Source of the DNA: Rhynochetos jubatus | Lineage: Eukaryota; Chordata; Aves; Eurypygiformes; Rhynochetidae | Reading direction: 5' to 3' | DNA: 64,000 bases | NCBI GenBank assembly: GCA_027574665.1 | Contig: CM050657.1 | Span: forward strand, 27,775,408 to 27,839,407 | Part shown: piece after piece, positions 59,649 through 64,000 of the stretch | How positions within the stretch are numbered: the stretch's first letter is position 1 | How the letters are laid out: each line of letters starts with the position of its first letter | Notes under the pieces: generated by a model | Told to the model about the DNA's origin: nothing | The model's input: only the letters and a program-made list of their open reading frames with translations | Databases searched by the model: none | Made by a program: the position numbers and the translations under genes

Positions 59649-61064
59649 CTTTTTTTCAGTCTGGAAAAGCACATTTACTATCTGGTGTTTATAATCACAA
59701 CTGCATAATTCACAATAGAAAAGAATAAATATGAGAAAAGACAATAGCAATATACATTTTTAAAGTTAATATTGGTCAGATCATGCTCGTTGCTTGATTT
59801 CCGCACCAAACTTGAAAATACAAACATAATCAGAGGAAAAGAGCACTTTGTTGCTGGTTGATGAGCTGCTTGCTTATGTTACGGGTGACAGGTGTGCAGG
59901 TTAACATGAAGACAAATGTTGTGTTTGCCATTAGGCTTTTAAGATGGATATTTAAGTTTCCTCCCTGCTCTGGAGATCTCCACTTGAATGCAACCCGTGC
60001 TGCTGTCATAAGCCGAGTCGAGTTGGCCTGGTCACTCCCGGTGTGGGAGCCTGCGAGCAAAGCCCTGGTTCAGCGGGCCAGTGCTCCTGTCTTAGGCTGT
60101 TGCAGTCTTGTCCATGAGTTAGTGCTGAATGGGTGTCACACGCTGGATCAGGCATCTATCCGCTTGGAGACTGCCTTTTAAACTGAAAACCAGAAACGTA
60201 CAGGGAACCGCTGCACCCAGAGGATCCCGTTTTCTAAAGCACGCGATGCCAGTCTTAGTTTCTTGCCCGTATCTCAGCTCTGCGTGTGTCAGGAAACCAT
60301 GTCTGGGTACTGTATTGTTTAGCAATTCCTGATATAAATGAAATTGCATGGTGCTGCTGTGAGGGTAGAGCAGATGTGGCCTCTCATACCAAGGCAGGCT
60401 CTTACATGATTGGGTTCTTTAGAAACTCAGTACAGTTTATAACTCTAGTAACTGTTGATTAACTGCATTTCAAATTGGAGTTAGAAATTAATCGTAAATG
60501 GTGACCTCTGTCTTTTAATCATGCTTTTATGCACCTTTAAAAAGGAAGATGTGACCACCTACAAGAATATGGTCATCTCTGCACATGGTGTTGTTTCCAG
60601 TCATGCTTTCCTAAACTTCCCCCCCAAGTCGGTACAGTGCTTGAGAAATGACATTTAACCTAAGGAAATGATCATTGACTCAATTTCACTATCAAAAAAG
60701 GAGAAATGTAAGAGCATATTTCAAAATTTCTCATCTGTAAAGCAACTTCACAGTCTGCAACTGAGATATTTGTGTATTTAGATCGCCTAATAAAAAACAA
60801 GAGGAATTGAAGGCACCAGTCCTTTCAGAGCTGAGACATTCTCCCTCCATATATTACTTTGATTTTTTAAAACGATTTTAAAATTACTCTTGTGAACATT
60901 TCTTGAAAATGCTAGCAAAATACAAAGACTTAAGGGCTTTTCTGGCAAACTGGCATGATGAGGTTCTTCAGCTGTCACAGCAACAAAGGTCAGTTCAATC
61001 TTGAGTTCTGATACTGACTTCAGTAGGAAGAGTGCTGAAGATCATGTACGTGGGTTTAGCTTGG

Positions 61065-61125
61065 AAAAAATGAGGTCCAGTAAAATGAGGAAACTAAGGC
61101 AATTTGTGGTCACCCCACATCACAT
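61065..61125 (-). repeat. Possible MIR-like SINE fragment (antisense)
   Basis: AAAATGAGGAAACTAAGGCA, followed by TTTGTGGTCACCCCACATCAC, parallels the antisense MIR block 'atgaggaaactgaggcacagag...ttgcccaaggtcacacagc'. Short and divergent. Confidence 0.35.
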
Positions 61126-63407
61126 TTTTGTAACTTTTGTAACTTTAGTAACCTCAGTGTCCACTTTCTCGTAATTCTTAGTTCTTCCAAAGTCTTGGTC
61201 TTGTTTCCACTCGTATTCTTTCTTCCATATTCAGTTTCTGGGTCCTTTGTGGCCTCTGGTGGGTGATCAGAGCAATGTCTAAGGCATGCATCCTGCTGCC
61301 TTCAGCTCCCTTGCATGGGAGAGCTTTTGCAGTCCCCAGGGGTTGGATCCAGAGGAGGAAAGCTCTCGCACTGCTCCGTGGCACTTCTTAACACAAAGGC
61401 TGATGAGCTGTTCATCTCAGCGAGATTTAGAACATGGCAGTAACCTCCAGCCAGAGGAAGAGGTGGGGATACAGGGTTAGCAACCTCTCAAGGAAATCTG
61501 GGACGTTGGTGTTCCCTGCAGCTGCTGTACTGCAAAACGCAGTTAGCAGGAGATCTCTGCGTCGCTGAACTCCAGCAAAGTACTCTGTCCTTTGTCCCTC
61601 CTGTGACTGACCTAATGCAATATTGAATTTTCCTTTCTATTTGACAGTGCATGACAGGATGTACCATGGTGGGTTGCTCAGGTTCTGCATTTACTGCTTA
61701 GCAAAGGCATAGATTAAGCTTTGATGTTTCATGAGCGATCTCAGCAGGAGTGCGCTTTCTGATGATCCATTGCTTAAATGAGATCATGAGACAACGTTAC
61801 ACAATATCCCTAATGTGAGTTACCTTACAGGCTCTTATTTCAAACATACTAGCACTTACAGGATGTGTTAGCTAACATTAAGTAGACCAAGCAGTGCACT
61901 TCAGAGAGTTGTTTGGTGTTTAAGAATAAAAACTCAGATGACAAGAATATATGTTTCCAAATAAGATAATAATGCAAGGTCAGGAAGATCTATAGCTAGA
62001 CTGATTGCCAGTATAAAAATGAAGAGCAGGATGGTGAATTTATCACTTAAAGTTTGCTTTATTGATAGCCTCAGCAATAATCTGAGTGTTACTGGAAAAT
62101 GCGAAGCATAGGGGTATGTGCAGAGCTGGTTCTGTATAAAGTAACTGTGACATGTAGTAATTGGAAGCAATGAATCATGAAGCTGGAGGTCTGGAATCGG
62201 AATCGCTGAAGGTTGACTAACCATTTGCTAATTTAGTTTTAAGATAAGTATTAATTGCTCATAATCTCAAATCTTCAGGAATTGCTGGAGTTCCAAAGAT
62301 TCTGTCCCTTGTTTTTAAGTGGTGGTTTAGTCAGGCCATAGAGCTCAAGACAGTGTAATGAGTCTTCTACTGAGTCCTGCATTTGAAAAAAGGTGCCCAG
62401 AGTTTTCTTATGCTAGTGCATTGCATTAAGTGGTTGAATGGTTTTTATGGGGACTCTAGGGTTTTTTTTTTCCTATGGTAGTGTCATTTGTAAGAAAACA
62501 TATTGCCAGAAGTTTACAAATATAGAGTAATGTAAATCAAAATACTAAACACAGCAATTCAAATGTTACAATAGCCCTAAAATGTGATTCACATACAGTT
62601 TCATAAGTTGAAATAACAGGTGTCAGTGAATTCTTTTGCTGTTAAACATACGGGGTAGGATTTTAAACTGCTCCTACCCACCCAACAATTTTGTCAAAAT
62701 TAAGACGAGTGAGCTGGGCGGGAATTCTTACCCAAGTGCTTAGAGGGATAATAGAGGTGTTACTTGTGTCCCTTGAAAAGAAGAATTAGTGAAAGGCTGG
62801 AAAGGGCAGTCTGTGTAGTGTCTAGCACCTTGCATGCACTTGTGCTTGTGCTGCTAGTCCGTGAACGCAGGTGGTCATTCTAAGGTGGTTGCTGGCATCG
62901 TAGGACACCTTCTAGAAAACACCGCCCACACCTCTGGAGAAGAATTCACAGTTAGTCTATCCAGTGTCCCCAGGGAGCGTTGCCATGCAATACGAATTGC
63001 ATGGCGAGTGTCTGCTTTCACAGCTCACCGTGCACATCCTGCGTGTTCCTGAACATACTGTTACTCCTAATCACCTCTGTATTAATAATCAACTGTTGTT
63101 TTGAATTTAACAGTAACAGGAGAACGGGTTAGCGGTACAGAGCTATCTGAACGACTCACTGTCCTGGGCCCAATTATGCTGTCTTTCATGTCAGCATTAT
63201 TCCAGAGTACCTCTGTCAGAGGGAAAGGACGGACTGCAGACTTAGCCTGTACCGACTTCTGCAGCCACTGGAAGTAACAACATTCAACTGCAGTGCAATG
63301 GTTGCAGCTAACGGTTAGCAAAAGAAATCTTGTCCACCATGGTTTTCTAAGTGCTCTTCCGAAGGTTTTTTAAATCTTTCGAGGGTTCTTTTACCGTTGG
63401 TTTGAAC

Positions 63408-63490
63408 AAACTGAGGTCAAATTCTTGGACCCATGAAGTCAGCTGGTACATTCCTGTTGGCTTCAAATGGGTGAGGATCTCGCTGCTCAG
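63408..63490. repeat. Probable palindromic MITE-like element
   Basis: GAGGTCAAATTCTTGGACCC, ATGAAGTCAGCTGG, CATTCCTGTTGGCTTCAAAT and GGGTGAGGATCTCGC follow the plan of a bird/reptile palindromic repeat. In that repeat 'tgaagtcaatgg' and 'cctgttgacttcaatgg' face each other between 'aaattctggccc' and 'ggatttca' arms. The inner arms TGAAGTCAGC and GTTGGCTTCA are visibly inverted. Confidence 0.48.
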
Positions 63491-64000
63491 AATTTCTGAA
63501 ACCTGATTCTGGCTGAACTCCTGCCTTGGACAACTCCCCTTTCACTGAGAGGACCTCCACATCAAGCTAGGAGTATCAGATAGCCGATCGTGAAGTAACC
63601 GTTGCTACTTAACTTAGCCCTCCACCACTTGCACCCGTGGCACACACGACTGCCTTCTAGGAGTGGGATTTCACACCCTCCTGCGTGGAAATACCTTACC
63701 CGGCCAGATGGCTGGGAGCCATCTGCACCAGAGACAGTGCCGTCGAGAGTCTCAGTGGGAAAGAGAGTTTGGAGACTCCGGTCTGAGCACAGGCAAGCGG
63801 GAGGGAGTACCTTTACCTCCCAGAGGATGGTAAGTGGCTTTCAGAAAGCCTTTCTTCTTCACTTGCTGCAGCCTGCCAAACCAAACCAGCATGCTTGGCT
63901 CTGCCGAACGACGTGTAGCACTGCACACAGATTGCACTGCTAGAGATTGCTTTGTGTACGATCCAGGAGGCATTTCTAATAATCTCCTCCAAATATTGCT

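Overview
This window is intronic and exonic vertebrate DNA, almost certainly from a bird. Three 3'-end CR1 LINE copies carry the family's characteristic terminal octamers (ATTCTATG type), and there is a solo LTR of a family widespread in avian genomes. Several faint remnants resemble MIR-like core-SINEs and palindromic elements known from birds, turtles and crocodilians. Coding density is very low, with about 415 bp of recognisable protein-coding exon in 64 kb. Nothing looks bacterial or phage-like: no operons, CRISPR arrays or recognisable RNA genes.

The one gene I can support is NYAP2, on the + strand. It encodes the neuronal tyrosine-phosphorylated phosphoinositide-3-kinase adaptor 2. Three consecutive coding exons are present: 17073-18170 (large central exon with both YxxM motifs), 37602-37814 and 46313-46416. 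Their reading frames join without a break (phases 2/1, 2/1, 2/0), and introns of about 19.4 kb and 8.5 kb separate them. The N-terminal exons must lie upstream of base 1. The conserved C-terminal coding exon was not found and is expected downstream of base 64000, unless the gene ends differently here. The third exon has a weak 5' splice site (+4/+5 are CC). Reading through it gives a short alternative tail, VPSLANRE, ending at the TGA at 46441-46443.

Layout. 1-17072 is the 3' part of an upstream NYAP2 intron, with a 5'-truncated CR1 (4311-4872) and old SINE/MITE remnants. 17073-18170 is the central exon. 18171-37601 is an intron holding a second CR1 with a decayed reverse-transcriptase fragment (about 23238-24256), a solo LTR (about 27083-27619), an ATTCT pentanucleotide array (31972-32081) and a CpG cluster (34610-34860). 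37602-37814 is the second exon, 37815-46312 an intron, and 46313-46416 the third exon. 46417-64000 is the downstream intron or 3' region. It holds two perfect short palindromes, a purine/pyrimidine-alternating tract, a CpG island with a (GGGAC)n G-quadruplex array (52160-52620), an antisense CR1 tail (52802-52993), a C-rich tract (57732-57761) and a stretch that looks like a 3'UTR ending in AATAAA (57890-58440).

No second gene and no clearly new biological system could be demonstrated. The best leads are the intronic CpG island with its G4 array, the possible alternative 3' ends of NYAP2, and the 28-bp tandem duplication next to the large exon's splice acceptor.
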